Shown: in pieces, positions 1 to 6,702 of the stretch | How positions within the stretch are numbered: position 1 is the first letter of the stretch | Layout: each line of letters begins with the position of its first letter | Assembly (NCBI GenBank): GCA_015067375.1 | Contig: SVMQ01000103.1 | Location: forward strand, 1-7,407 | Length of the DNA: 7,407 bases | Direction of reading: 5' to 3' | Source of the DNA: Oscillospiraceae bacterium | GTDB taxonomy: Bacteria > Bacillota > Clostridia > Oscillospirales > Ruminococcaceae | Notes under the pieces: model-generated | Told to the model about the DNA's origin: nothing | Database searches by the model: none | What the model saw: only the letters and a program-made list of their open reading frames with translations | Made by a program: the position numbers and the translations under genes

Positions 1-2665
1 TATCCTCGGGAATAGCGCGGATAGGCTCGGGGGCAGGTCTTGCGGGGGAGTAGCCCTGAATATAGTCCACGCCGAGGTCGATGGCGGTGCGCATCTCATT
101 GGAGGTCTCCACACCCTCTGCAAGCACCTTGATACCGTTCAGCCGCGCAAACTCTACCGTGCTGCGCACGAACATCTGCTTGTTGAGATCCTTGTGGATG
201 TCGGTTATCAGGAAGCGGTCTATCTTGATTATCTGTGGCGCATAGCGCATCAGATTCACGATGTTGGAGTGACCCGTGCCGTAGTCGTCGATAGCTATCT
301 GACCGCCGCTGTCGTTGCCTGTCAGCTTCTTGATGGAGTTCAGCTCCTCGTCGGAAACGGTGTTCTGCTCCGTCAGCTCAAACACCACCCTGTCCATGTG
401 CGCGCCGTAGCGCTCAGACAGCATATCGAGGTCTGTAGCATTGAGGAAGTAGCCGGGGATGGTATTGATGAACACCATCTTGTCACCGAAGCTCTCCTTG
501 TCCGTTGAAAAGCGCTCCATGATATTGAAAAGCGTTGCACGCTCGATGTCGTAAAGCTTGTTGTATTGCTTTGCCGCCTCCAGTACCTGGAACGGGTTCA
601 TGCCTATGCTCGCGTCAGTACGCATAAGCGCTTCATATCCGCATATCTCGCCTGTCTTTGCACTGACGATGGGCTGGAAATGATAGGTGAACAGGTTCTT
701 CTTTATCAGCAGGTCAAACGCCTGATAATGCGCCTTGGGCGAAGCCGCATTATCCTTTACAGCGGCGCCCTGACCCGATTTCAGTCGGTTCATGTACATC
801 TCACTGTTCGCAAACTTGATGTAGCTTTCCAGCGAGTCGTTCCAGTCGGAAGACAGCACCGCACAGCCTGCGTTTACCTCGACGAAATACTCTCTGCCGC
901 TGTCGGTGTTGTAGGCCTCTATCAGCTTGAAGAACACAGATGTCGCGGAGTTTATCACATCGCTGATGGAGTTGGGGTCTCTGAAATAATTGATGACCGC
1001 AAACTCATCCTCGGCTATGTGCGCGATAAAGCAGTCGTTCGGATTGGACATCTTGAGCGATTCCGCAACAACGCGCACCGCCTCCTCTATCTGCTCAAGT
1101 CCGTAATTCTCAAGGATGTAGGAATACTTGGGCAGAGCATAAACGGACACCGAGATAGGTATCTCAAGGTTAGCCTTATCGCTGCGGAATTCATCAAACC
1201 ACTTCTTCGCGCCCTTGAGATTGGGCATACCCGTGACGGAATTGGTAAGCGCCGCGCGTTCGACGCGCTGACGCATATTGTCCTGCTTGAAGCGGTTTGA
1301 AAAGATGCTGAACGCGATGTTTATTGTCTTGTGAACGCGCCTTACCTTGTGCTTGTTGTATATCAGATTGTCGGTGCATACCGCGTAATATCCGTATACC
1401 TTGCTGCCGACATAGATGGAGTCAAGTATATAGCAGGAGCTGCTCTCAGTCCACTTGTCCGCGTTAGGGATAAGCTCGCTGAGGCTCATTCCCGTAGTGC
1501 CGCACATACCCTCGTCCTTCGTGTATTTTGAGGGGATCACGACAAGATTATCGGTATAGCTCCTGTCGGTCGCTGTACGATTCTGCTCTACGATGGAAGC
1601 AAGGAAGTCGTTGTTAAGGCAGACATAGGAGTTCTCCAGCATACATCCCGAAAGCGCGAAGTTGAGCGCGTTTACGTCAGAGATATCCAGCATCCTGTCT
1701 ATCCAGCCGTACTCAAAGTCCTCGTGCGCCTCCATCTCGTGATTGGTGCGATAAAGCTTCGACGCGATCTCGCGGAAGTCGCTCTGCGCCAGCTTCTTGC
1801 AGCCGCATGACTCCGAAAAACGCGGAATATACGGATAGGTCAGCGCGCAAGGCTCCGCGCCATCCTGCAGCGCAAGCCCTATCGCCTTTACTGCAGCCGC
1901 CGCAAGCGCCTCATGGTCGTCGCGGCAGGTGGTCAGCTGCGGCTCGTGGTGGTCTGCCGCGTCAAGTCCGTCAAAGCCTGTTACTATAACGTCCTCAGGC
2001 ACGCGCCAGCCGTAGCGCTTAAGCTCCGCACAGGCAGCAAATGCCATGTGGTCGTTGGCGCAGAATATCGCCTTGGGCGGCACTCTGCCCTCGCCTGCAA
2101 GCCTGAAAAGTATCCTCTTTGTGGGATCCTCCCAGTATTCGCCGTAGTCAACGCGGCTCTCCTCAAACTGGATGCCGTTCTCCTCCAGCGCCTCTTTGTA
2201 GCAGCGTATGCGCATGGCAGACTCGGCGTCGCCCTTTTTTTGTCCCGCGATGAAAAAGGTATCTGTGATACCGTGTTCCTTGATGACATGGGAGATGAGC
2301 GACTTATACGCCTTGGAATAATCACCCGTCACCGAGAAGCAGCCGTCAGCCGTGCCGTTTATCATAACAACAGGGACGCCGTGGTCGTGTGCGCCGGAAA
2401 TGATGCCGTCAAGTACGTCGCGGCTGCAGAACGAATCACCGAATACTGCCAGCACGTCAATGATATTGTAATCCACAAGGTCATACACCGCAGCGGCACC
2501 CTTGTCAAATTCGTCGTTGCGGTAAAAATCCACAAAGCTGTTGAAGAATATAAGCTTATATCCTGCAGCTTCGGCAATATGGTGCATCCTGTTGCAGATA
2601 TCCGCACGCATAGAATCCTGTATCTTTGTCGTGCATACACCTATGATCTTTCTGCCGTTCATCAT
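1..2665 (-). CDS. LacI-type ligand domain / degenerate GGDEF / EAL c-di-GMP phosphodiesterase (3'-truncated by window)
   Basis: The frame is open from ATG at 2665 (a second ATG follows at once) to the window edge, about 888 codons. Residues ~5-285 resemble the LacI/PurR-type sugar-binding fold and end in an SCGC motif (286-289) that I recall from clostridial sensor proteins. Residues ~300-455 are an unassigned, possibly GAF-like region. Residues ~465-620 are a GGDEF domain whose signature reads AEDEF (551-555). Residues ~650-888 are an EAL domain that keeps the expected catalytic set: Q664, E678 of EAL, N734, E763, D793-D794, K814, E850 and Q870. I see no signal peptide, membrane segment or helix-turn-helix, so it should be cytosolic and not a repressor. 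Inferred role: hydrolysis of c-di-GMP to pGpG under control of a small ligand, perhaps a sugar. A consensus promoter precedes it. The Shine-Dalgarno sequence (2677-2684) is far from the ATG, about 11 bases. The EAL core is nearly complete at the edge; any further C-terminal domain is outside. Confidence 0.92.
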   Translation of the reverse strand, partial: MMNGRKIIGVCTTKIQDSMRADICNRMHHIAEAAGYKLIFFNSFVDFYRNDEFDKGAAAVYDLVDYNIIDVLAVFGDSFCSRDVLDGIISGAHDHGVPVVMINGTADGCFSVTGDYSKAYKSLISHVIKEHGITDTFFIAGQKKGDAESAMRIRCYKEALEENGIQFEESRVDYGEYWEDPTKRILFRLAGEGRVPPKAIFCANDHMAFAACAELKRYGWRVPEDVIVTGFDGLDAADHHEPQLTTCRDDHEALAAAAVKAIGLALQDGAEPCALTYPYIPRFSESCGCKKLAQSDFREIASKLYRTNHEMEAHEDFEYGWIDRMLDISDVNALNFALSGCMLENSYVCLNNDFLASIVEQNRTATDRSYTDNLVVIPSKYTKDEGMCGTTGMSLSELIPNADKWTESSSCYILDSIYVGSKVYGYYAVCTDNLIYNKHKVRRVHKTINIAFSIFSNRFKQDNMRQRVERAALTNSVTGMPNLKGAKKWFDEFRSDKANLEIPISVSVYALPKYSYILENYGLEQIEEAVRVVAESLKMSNPNDCFIAHIAEDEFAVINYFRDPNSISDVINSATSVFFKLIEAYNTDSGREYFVEVNAGCAVLSSDWNDSLESYIKFANSEMYMNRLKSGQGAAVKDNAASPKAHYQAFDLLIKKNLFTYHFQPIVSAKTGEICGYEALMRTDASIGMNPFQVLEAAKQYNKLYDIERATLFNIMERFSTDKESFGDKMVFINTIPGYFLNATDLDMLSERYGAHMDRVVFELTEQNTVSDEELNSIKKLTGNDSGGQIAIDDYGTGHSNIVNLMRYAPQIIKIDRFLITDIHKDLNKQMFVRSTVEFARLNGIKVLAEGVETSNEMRTAIDLGVDYIQGYSPARPAPEPIRAIPED

Positions 2666-2700
2666 AACGCGGAACGCCCCTTCCAGTAAAAGTACGATTG

Positions 2701-2718
2701 TAAAAATACCTATTTTTA
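2701..2718. promoter_or_regulatory. AT-rich 18-bp palindrome at the EAL-gene transcription start
   Basis: Two perfect 8-base arms, TAAAAATA and TATTTTTA, flank a 2-base centre (CC on the plus strand). The palindrome touches the -10 box at 2718-2723 and covers the predicted start near 2711. A 2-base loop is too tight for a stable RNA hairpin, so a DNA operator is the better guess. AT-rich promoter DNA can also yield palindromes by chance. Confidence 0.4.
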
Positions 2719-2746
2719 TTTTACCATAACCCCGTAAATTTGTCAA
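2718..2746 (-). promoter_or_regulatory. Sigma-A promoter of the EAL gene
   Basis: On the minus strand the -35 box is TTGACA (2741-2746, perfect consensus). A 17-base spacer separates it from the -10 box TAAAAT (2718-2723, one change from TATAAT). Predicted transcription starts near 2711, giving a leader of about 46 bases. Confidence 0.85.
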
Positions 2747-2784
2747 GTATTACAAAAAGTTTCATGGTTATACTATTTCTCCAT

Positions 2785-2823
2785 AAAAAGGAACTCCCCG
2801 AGAAGCACGACGATCTCAGGGAG
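2785..2823 (-). terminator. Rho-independent terminator of the aldolase gene
   Basis: Read on the minus strand, CTCCCTGAGA (2814-2823) pairs with TCTCGGGGAG (2794-2803) over 10 bp, including one G-U pair, with a 10-base loop. A T-rich tail TTCCTTTTT follows (2785-2793). It lies 74 bases past the stop of the aldolase gene and 39 bases upstream of the EAL-gene -35 box, so it separates the two units. Between the stop and this hairpin, about 2824-2896, there is no recognisable gene. Confidence 0.75.
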
Positions 2824-2896
2824 GATGATATCAGGTTTATTACAGCGCTTTATCCGAATCCGACTGAGATCAGATATCAAGATCTATCGGGTCGGT

Positions 2897-3874
2897 TCAC
2901 TCGTTCTCCAGCAGCGCCTTGTAGAACTCAGAGTAATCCGAGCGCTGCTTTCCTGTGAAGTCTATCGCCTCGCGCGGATGACGGTTGAGCAGACCTGTCA
3001 GCATATACTGCACATCGTAGCCCCACACAACGCCCTGCGCTTTCAGCGCGAGCATAAATCTCTCGATGAACTCCAGCACATAGTAGAGATTGTACTTCGG
3101 ATTCTTGAGGAAACCGAGAAGCAGCTCCAGTGCGCAGTTGCCTGCACCTCTGCCCATTCCCTGCACCGTAGCGTCAAGGAACGAAACGCCGTAGGACATC
3201 GTTTCGATGGTGTTTGCGAACGCGAGGTTCTGATTGTTGTGCGCATGGAAGCCTATCTGCTTGCCTGTTCCCTCAACAGCGCCAAGGTACAGCTTTGCAA
3301 GCTCGCACGCATTTTCGGGGTAGAGCGAGCCATAGCTGTCCACAAGATAGATGACATCAACATTGGTCGCCGCAAGCATCTCAAGCGCCTGCGCAAGCTG
3401 GTCGGAGCTTGCCTGAGATATCGCCATGATGTTGCAGGTGGTCTCGTAGCCAAGCTCGTGAAAATGCTCGATCATCTCGACAGCCGCAGGTATCTGGTGG
3501 ATGTAGCACGCAACGCGCACCATATCTATAACGCTCTCGCTCCTGGGGAGGAAATCCGTCTTGTAGTCGCATCTGCCGACATCCGCCATGACAGCGATCT
3601 TCATGTCAGAGGGATTGTCGCCAACGATAGCGCGCAGATCCTCCTCCTTGCAGAACTTCCACTTGCCGAACTCGCTCTCCTTGAACATATTCCTGCTCGC
3701 CTTGTATCCGAACTCCATGTAGTCCGTGCCGCACTTTACGTTCATCTTGTACAGCGCGGATACGAACTCATCCGTAAAATTGAAGTTGTTGCAAAGACCG
3801 CCGTCCCTGATGGTCGCGTCGAGGACTTTGATGTCCTTTCTTACGCTCATTAATGTACCTTTTCTTCCTGCCAT
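2897..3874 (-). CDS. DRE-TIM metallolyase / HMGL-like aldolase-family protein
   Basis: This 325-residue TIM-barrel protein has the DRE-TIM signature as DATIRDGG (D19, R23, D24). It has a metal-binding HAH pair at H210 and H212 within GFHAHNNQN, and the family loop GMGRGAGN (239-246). In this superfamily (HMG-CoA lyase, isopropylmalate synthase, 4-hydroxy-2-oxovalerate aldolase) the Asp and the two His residues hold a divalent metal and the enzyme makes or breaks a C-C bond next to a 2-oxo acid or thioester. All those residues are present, so it is probably active, but the substrate cannot be named. It lacks the LeuA regulatory domain and the DmpG C-terminal region, and no acylating aldehyde dehydrogenase partner is nearby. 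It resembles the stand-alone 'aldolase catalytic domain' proteins of gut anaerobes. Start at 3874 is chosen because AGGAGG lies 8 bases upstream; M9 is the alternative. It appears monocistronic, with its own promoter and terminator. Confidence 0.88.
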   Translation of the reverse strand: MAGRKGTLMSVRKDIKVLDATIRDGGLCNNFNFTDEFVSALYKMNVKCGTDYMEFGYKASRNMFKESEFGKWKFCKEEDLRAIVGDNPSDMKIAVMADVGRCDYKTDFLPRSESVIDMVRVACYIHQIPAAVEMIEHFHELGYETTCNIMAISQASSDQLAQALEMLAATNVDVIYLVDSYGSLYPENACELAKLYLGAVEGTGKQIGFHAHNNQNLAFANTIETMSYGVSFLDATVQGMGRGAGNCALELLLGFLKNPKYNLYYVLEFIERFMLALKAQGVVWGYDVQYMLTGLLNRHPREAIDFTGKQRSDYSEFYKALLENE

Positions 3875-3882
3875 TTCAGTTA

Positions 3883-3888
3883 CCTCCT
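3883..3888 (-). promoter_or_regulatory. Ribosome binding site of the aldolase gene
   Basis: AGGAGG on the minus strand, 8 bases before ATG at 3874. It is a full consensus site and decides in favour of M1 over the in-frame M9 at 3850, which has only a weak AAGG upstream. Confidence 0.85.
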
Positions 3889-3946
3889 GTTGCTTTAATG
3901 ATTTTATTCTTTAAAGCTTTTATCTTTTAAAGTGTTAAACAACAGG
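3886..3946 (-). promoter_or_regulatory. Leader stem abutting the aldolase-gene Shine-Dalgarno site
   Basis: On the minus strand CCTGTTGTTTAA (3935-3946) can pair with TTAAAGCAACAGG (3886-3898): 12 bp with one bulged base. The 3' arm overlaps the first three bases of the AGGAGG site. Between the arms, CTTTAAA and TTTAAAG can form a smaller inner hairpin. Transcription should start around 3941-3944, so the outermost CCTG bases may not be in the RNA. In that case the stem would stop at the edge of the Shine-Dalgarno site. The same bases could instead be a two-site DNA operator. Confidence 0.4.
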
Positions 3947-3949
3947 TTT

Positions 3950-3978
3950 ATTATAGCACATACTTCTGATTTTGTCAA
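3950..3978 (-). promoter_or_regulatory. Perfect-consensus extended -10 sigma-A promoter of the aldolase gene
   Basis: On the minus strand TTGACA (3973-3978), a 17-base spacer and TATAAT (3950-3955) match consensus at all twelve positions. The spacer ends in TGC, giving the extended -10 motif TGnTATAAT. The predicted leader is about 69 bases. This is the strongest promoter in the window. Confidence 0.92.
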
Positions 3979-4020
3979 CAGGTATTTTGAAATTTTCAGA
4001 TCTCATAGCGGAATATATGC

Positions 4021-4067
4021 AAAACTGCCCTGAGATACGGCTGTAATGAGCCGCATATCAGGGCAGT
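4021..4067 (-). terminator. Rho-independent terminator of the NhaC-family gene
   Basis: Read on the minus strand, a 19-base arm (4049-4067, beginning ACTGCCCTGA) pairs with 4024-4042 with one mismatch and one G-U pair around a 6-base loop (4043-4048). TTTT follows (4021-4024). It begins five bases after the antiporter stop codon. About 4000-4020, between this hairpin and the aldolase promoter, shows nothing recognisable. Confidence 0.9.
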
Positions 4068-4071
4068 CAGA

Positions 4072-5400
4072 TCAATGCTTATCCTGTTTCTTTTTGCTTT
4101 TTGCAGGGACGATGAAGATATATACCAGCGAGCTTATCAGCAGCAGCGCAGGATAATACAGATACGGGATTATCTCAAACGCCGACACCGAATGTCCCAG
4201 CGAAGCCGCCGCGGACACAGCCACCAGCATCTGTGCGCCGTAGGGTATGATGCCCTGAAAGACACAGGAGAATGTGTCCAGTATCGAGGCGGTCTTTCTC
4301 GGGGAGATATCATAATTCTGCGCCATTTCAGCGGCGATGGGGTTTGCCATAACTATCGCCACGGTGTTGTTTGCGGTAGCGATATCCATCGCGCCCACCA
4401 GCAGACCTATGCCAAGCTGACCGCTCTTTTTGCTCCTGAAAAGCTTTTTTGCCGCATACAGGAGAGCGTCGAAGCCGCCGTATTCCCGTATCAGCTCACA
4501 CATCGCCGCCACCAGCACTGCCACCATGGAGGTCTCAAACATCCCCGAAACGCCAGAGCCGATGTTCTCCACAAGCTGCACAGGCGTGACCGTCGCTGTC
4601 GCAAGCGCGATCACCGCGCCCGAAGCTATGCCGATAAGCAGCACGACGAACACGTTGATGCCGACAACTCCGCCGATCAGCACGAGGATGTAGGGGATTA
4701 TCTGCACAAGGTCGTATTCGCGGTCGATGGTCTGTGCGCCGTTGTTCAGCGACAGCAGTATGATAAGAATGAGCGACACCACCGCGGCAGGCAGCGCAAT
4801 GCGGAAATTCTCGCGGAACTTGTCTTTCATTGCACAGCCCTGTCCGTTGCACGCAGCGATAGTGGTGTCCGAGATGAACGACAGATTATCTCCGAACATC
4901 GCGCCGCCCATCACAGCGGCAATGCACAGCGGCATAGCCGCACCCGAAGCGTCCGACACCGCTATGCTTATCGGAACTATAAGCGTGATAGTGCCGACAG
5001 ACGTACCCATCGCCACCGAAACGAAGCAGCTTACCACGAATATTACTCCCACGGCATACTGCGGCGGTATCACAGACAGCAGGAAATACGCAACGCTCTC
5101 CGCGCTGCTTCTTCCCGCAACTCCGACAAATACGCCTGCCGTCAGGAATATCAGCAGCATCGTGATGATGTTCTTGTTGCCGACTCCCCTGCCCATTATC
5201 TCAAGCTTTTTGTCAAACGACAGCTTCCTGTTCTGCAGGCAGGCAGTAAGCAGCGCCGCAAGGAACGCCACGACTATCGGCACCTTGTAGAAGCCCATGT
5301 CTATCTTCATCACATATTCAAATACTATGCCGCAGCCGAGATACAGCACCAGAAATACAGGTATCGGCAGCAGCGCTTTTGCATTTCCCTTGTTTTCCAT
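4072..5400 (-). CDS. NhaC-family Na+/H+ antiporter
   Basis: A 442-residue integral membrane protein with roughly 11-12 hydrophobic segments spread along its length (for example residues ~10-32, 38-56, 78-97 and the final ~415-435) and a basic C-terminus rich in Lys. The region around residues 166-180 contains GDN (170-172) and SFISDTT (174-180), the pattern expected of the NhaC family. A second conserved stretch near the C-terminus contains SCVFQGIIPYG. The length is usual for the family. Members exchange cytoplasmic H+ or Na+ across the membrane, and some are organic-acid/cation exchangers such as MleN (malate/lactate), so the exact substrates stay open. ATG at 5400 is preceded by GGAGGG at a short 3-4 base spacing. 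A strong terminator follows the stop, and a possible weak promoter with repeat sites precedes it, so the gene is probably transcribed alone. Confidence 0.9.
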   Translation of the reverse strand: MENKGNAKALLPIPVFLVLYLGCGIVFEYVMKIDMGFYKVPIVVAFLAALLTACLQNRKLSFDKKLEIMGRGVGNKNIITMLLIFLTAGVFVGVAGRSSAESVAYFLLSVIPPQYAVGVIFVVSCFVSVAMGTSVGTITLIVPISIAVSDASGAAMPLCIAAVMGGAMFGDNLSFISDTTIAACNGQGCAMKDKFRENFRIALPAAVVSLILIILLSLNNGAQTIDREYDLVQIIPYILVLIGGVVGINVFVVLLIGIASGAVIALATATVTPVQLVENIGSGVSGMFETSMVAVLVAAMCELIREYGGFDALLYAAKKLFRSKKSGQLGIGLLVGAMDIATANNTVAIVMANPIAAEMAQNYDISPRKTASILDTFSCVFQGIIPYGAQMLVAVSAAASLGHSVSAFEIIPYLYYPALLLISSLVYIFIVPAKSKKKQDKH

Positions 5401-5408
5401 CGTCCCTC

Positions 5409-5426
5409 CGTCACGTCAGCGTCACG
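5409..5426. repeat. Heptamer direct repeats before the NhaC-family gene
   Basis: CGTCACG occurs at 5409-5415 and again at 5420-5426, 11 bp apart start to start, which is about one helical turn. The pair sits between the candidate -10 box and the ribosome binding site, so a bound protein could block transcription. It is short enough to be chance. Confidence 0.4.
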
Positions 5427-5429
5427 AAT

Positions 5430-5435
5430 ATTATA
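5430..5435 (-). promoter_or_regulatory. Candidate -10 box for the NhaC-family gene
   Basis: TATAAT on the minus strand, 29 bases before ATG at 5400. The expected -35 region overlaps the serA terminator and has no TTGACA-like hexamer, and there is no extended -10 TG. It could be a weak or activator-dependent promoter; otherwise the antiporter depends on read-through from serA. Confidence 0.4.
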
Positions 5436-5449
5436 ATGCCTGCCGCGCT

Positions 5450-5484
5450 AAATAATTCACCCCATCCGCTGACGAATGGGGTGA
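5450..5484 (-). terminator. Hairpin terminator of serA
   Basis: Read on the minus strand, TCACCCCATTCG (5473-5484) pairs with CGGATGGGGTGA (5457-5468): 12 bp with one T-G pair and a 4-base loop. It is followed by AATTATTT (5450-5457), a weak T tract that overlaps the stem by one base. It lies 21 bases past the serA stop. The poor T tract may allow some read-through into the antiporter gene. Confidence 0.7.
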
Positions 5485-5505
5485 GCAATGATGTTAAGCT
5501 GTGAA

Positions 5506-6669
5506 TTACTTGATAACTCTTACTGCGATAACGCTGTCAACGCCCTTGAGTGTTGTTTCGATACCGTCTGTGCCGCCTGTTACGTCGAGTACAGTGTAAG
5601 CGAGATCCTTTCTGGACTTGCATACCATGTTCTCGATGTTCATGCCTGCAGCGGAAACCTTACCTGTCAGGTTGTTGAGGATGCCCTCTACGTTCTTGTG
5701 AAGTACGCAGATCTTAGCGTCGCCTGCCATGGGAACAACAACGTTGGGGAAGTTAACACTGTTGATGATGTCGCCCTTCTCGAGGTAAGCCTTGATCTCG
5801 TTTACTGCCATGATAGCGCAGTTGTCCTCAGACTCGGGAGAGGAAGCGCCGAGGTGGGGCATTGCTGTAACGCCGTCGATACCCAGCAGATCGTCTGTAG
5901 CGAAGTCTGTAACATAAGCAGCCATACCGCCGTTCTGGAGAGCGTCGATGATAGCCTTGCTGTCAACCAGATCTGCTCTTGCGAAGTTGAGGATGCGGAC
6001 ATTCTTCTTCATTGTAGCGATGGTCTCAGCATTGATCATGCCCTTTGTTTCAGCTGTTGCAGGAGCGTGGAGAGTGATGTAGTCGCACTGCTCGAAGATC
6101 TCCTTGTTGCTCTTTACATAGTGAACTCTGTCAGAGAGGTGCAGCGCGCCGTCAACGGAGAGGAAGGGGTCAGCGCCGTATACTTCCATGCCGAGGTCAA
6201 CTGCAGCATTTGCAACCTGTGCGCCGATAGCGCCGAGACCGATAACACCGAGCTTCTTGCCCTTGATCTCGGGGCCTGCAAACTGGCTCTTGCCCTTTTC
6301 TACGAGCTTGCCAACGTTGTCGCCCTCACCCTTGAGAGTCTTGATCCAGTCGAGGGAAGCAGCAACCTTTCTGGAAGCCATGAACAGACCGCAGAGCACC
6401 AGCTCCTTAACAGCGTTAGCGTTAGCGCCGGGAGTGTTGAATACTACGATACCCTTCTCGCTGCACTTGTCGATCGGGATGTTGTTTGTGCCTGCACCTG
6501 CTCTTGCGATAGCGAGCAGATTCTCGGGCAGCTCCATCTCATGCATGGAAGCGGAACGAACCAGCACTGCATCGGGGTCAGCCATATCCTCAGCGAAAGC
6601 GTACTTGCTCTTGTCAAAGAGGTCAGTACCGCACGCAGCGATCTTGTTGAGTGTAAGAATATTGTACAT
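5506..6669 (-). CDS. serA: D-3-phosphoglycerate dehydrogenase (387 aa, ACT domain)
   Basis: Oxidises 3-phosphoglycerate to 3-phosphohydroxypyruvate with NAD+, the first step of serine synthesis in the cytosol. The N-terminal substrate domain shows VRSASM and the stretch RAGAGTNNI. The NAD-binding fold has GLGAIG (144-149). R231 in NFARAD and H272 in MPHLGAS are the catalytic Arg and His. The position expected for the catalytic Glu is D260 in DFATDD, 29 residues after R231 as in E. coli SerA. I recall that short PGDHs of this type often vary here, so this may be a clade trait rather than damage. An ACT domain (~319-387) follows directly and is the usual site for serine feedback. Start at 6669 has AAGGAG about 10 bases upstream. 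No promoter is visible between serC and serA, so co-transcription is likely. Codons look like those of a well-expressed gene (Arg as CGT/AGA). Confidence 0.95.
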   Translation of the reverse strand: MYNILTLNKIAACGTDLFDKSKYAFAEDMADPDAVLVRSASMHEMELPENLLAIARAGAGTNNIPIDKCSEKGIVVFNTPGANANAVKELVLCGLFMASRKVAASLDWIKTLKGEGDNVGKLVEKGKSQFAGPEIKGKKLGVIGLGAIGAQVANAAVDLGMEVYGADPFLSVDGALHLSDRVHYVKSNKEIFEQCDYITLHAPATAETKGMINAETIATMKKNVRILNFARADLVDSKAIIDALQNGGMAAYVTDFATDDLLGIDGVTAMPHLGASSPESEDNCAIMAVNEIKAYLEKGDIINSVNFPNVVVPMAGDAKICVLHKNVEGILNNLTGKVSAAGMNIENMVCKSRKDLAYTVLDVTGGTDGIETTLKGVDSVIAVRVIK

Positions 6670-6702
6670 GGGTGTAATTCTCCTTTTATGTAATCAAATC
6701 CG

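Noticed and set aside
566..2689. Two long plus-strand frames (566-1300 and 1913-2689) opposite the EAL gene
   Set aside because: Both lie inside a continuous minus-strand frame with intact EAL catalytic residues. The translations match no family I know.
2841..2898. A second stem (CCGAC with GTCGG, inner AGATC with GATCT) just after the aldolase stop
   Set aside because: Long interrupted stem with no T tract after it; the hairpin at 2794-2823 is a much better terminator.
2825..3853. A 342-codon open frame on the plus strand opposite the aldolase gene
   Set aside because: The minus strand has the DRE-TIM motifs, a consensus promoter and a consensus ribosome site; the plus frame has none of these.
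3899..3934. The AT-rich leader of the aldolase gene as a riboswitch
   Set aside because: Too short and too AT-rich, with none of the conserved cores of known riboswitch classes or T-box elements.
4075..5436. A 453-codon open frame on the plus strand opposite the antiporter gene
   Set aside because: Its product is an Arg/His/Tyr-rich string with no family likeness, and the minus-strand frame encodes a clear NhaC-type membrane protein. It is a codon-bias shadow.
5488..6693. A 401-codon open frame on the plus strand opposite serA
   Set aside because: Cys/Val/Ser-rich translation without recognisable motifs, lying wholly against a textbook SerA. No ribosome binding site of note.
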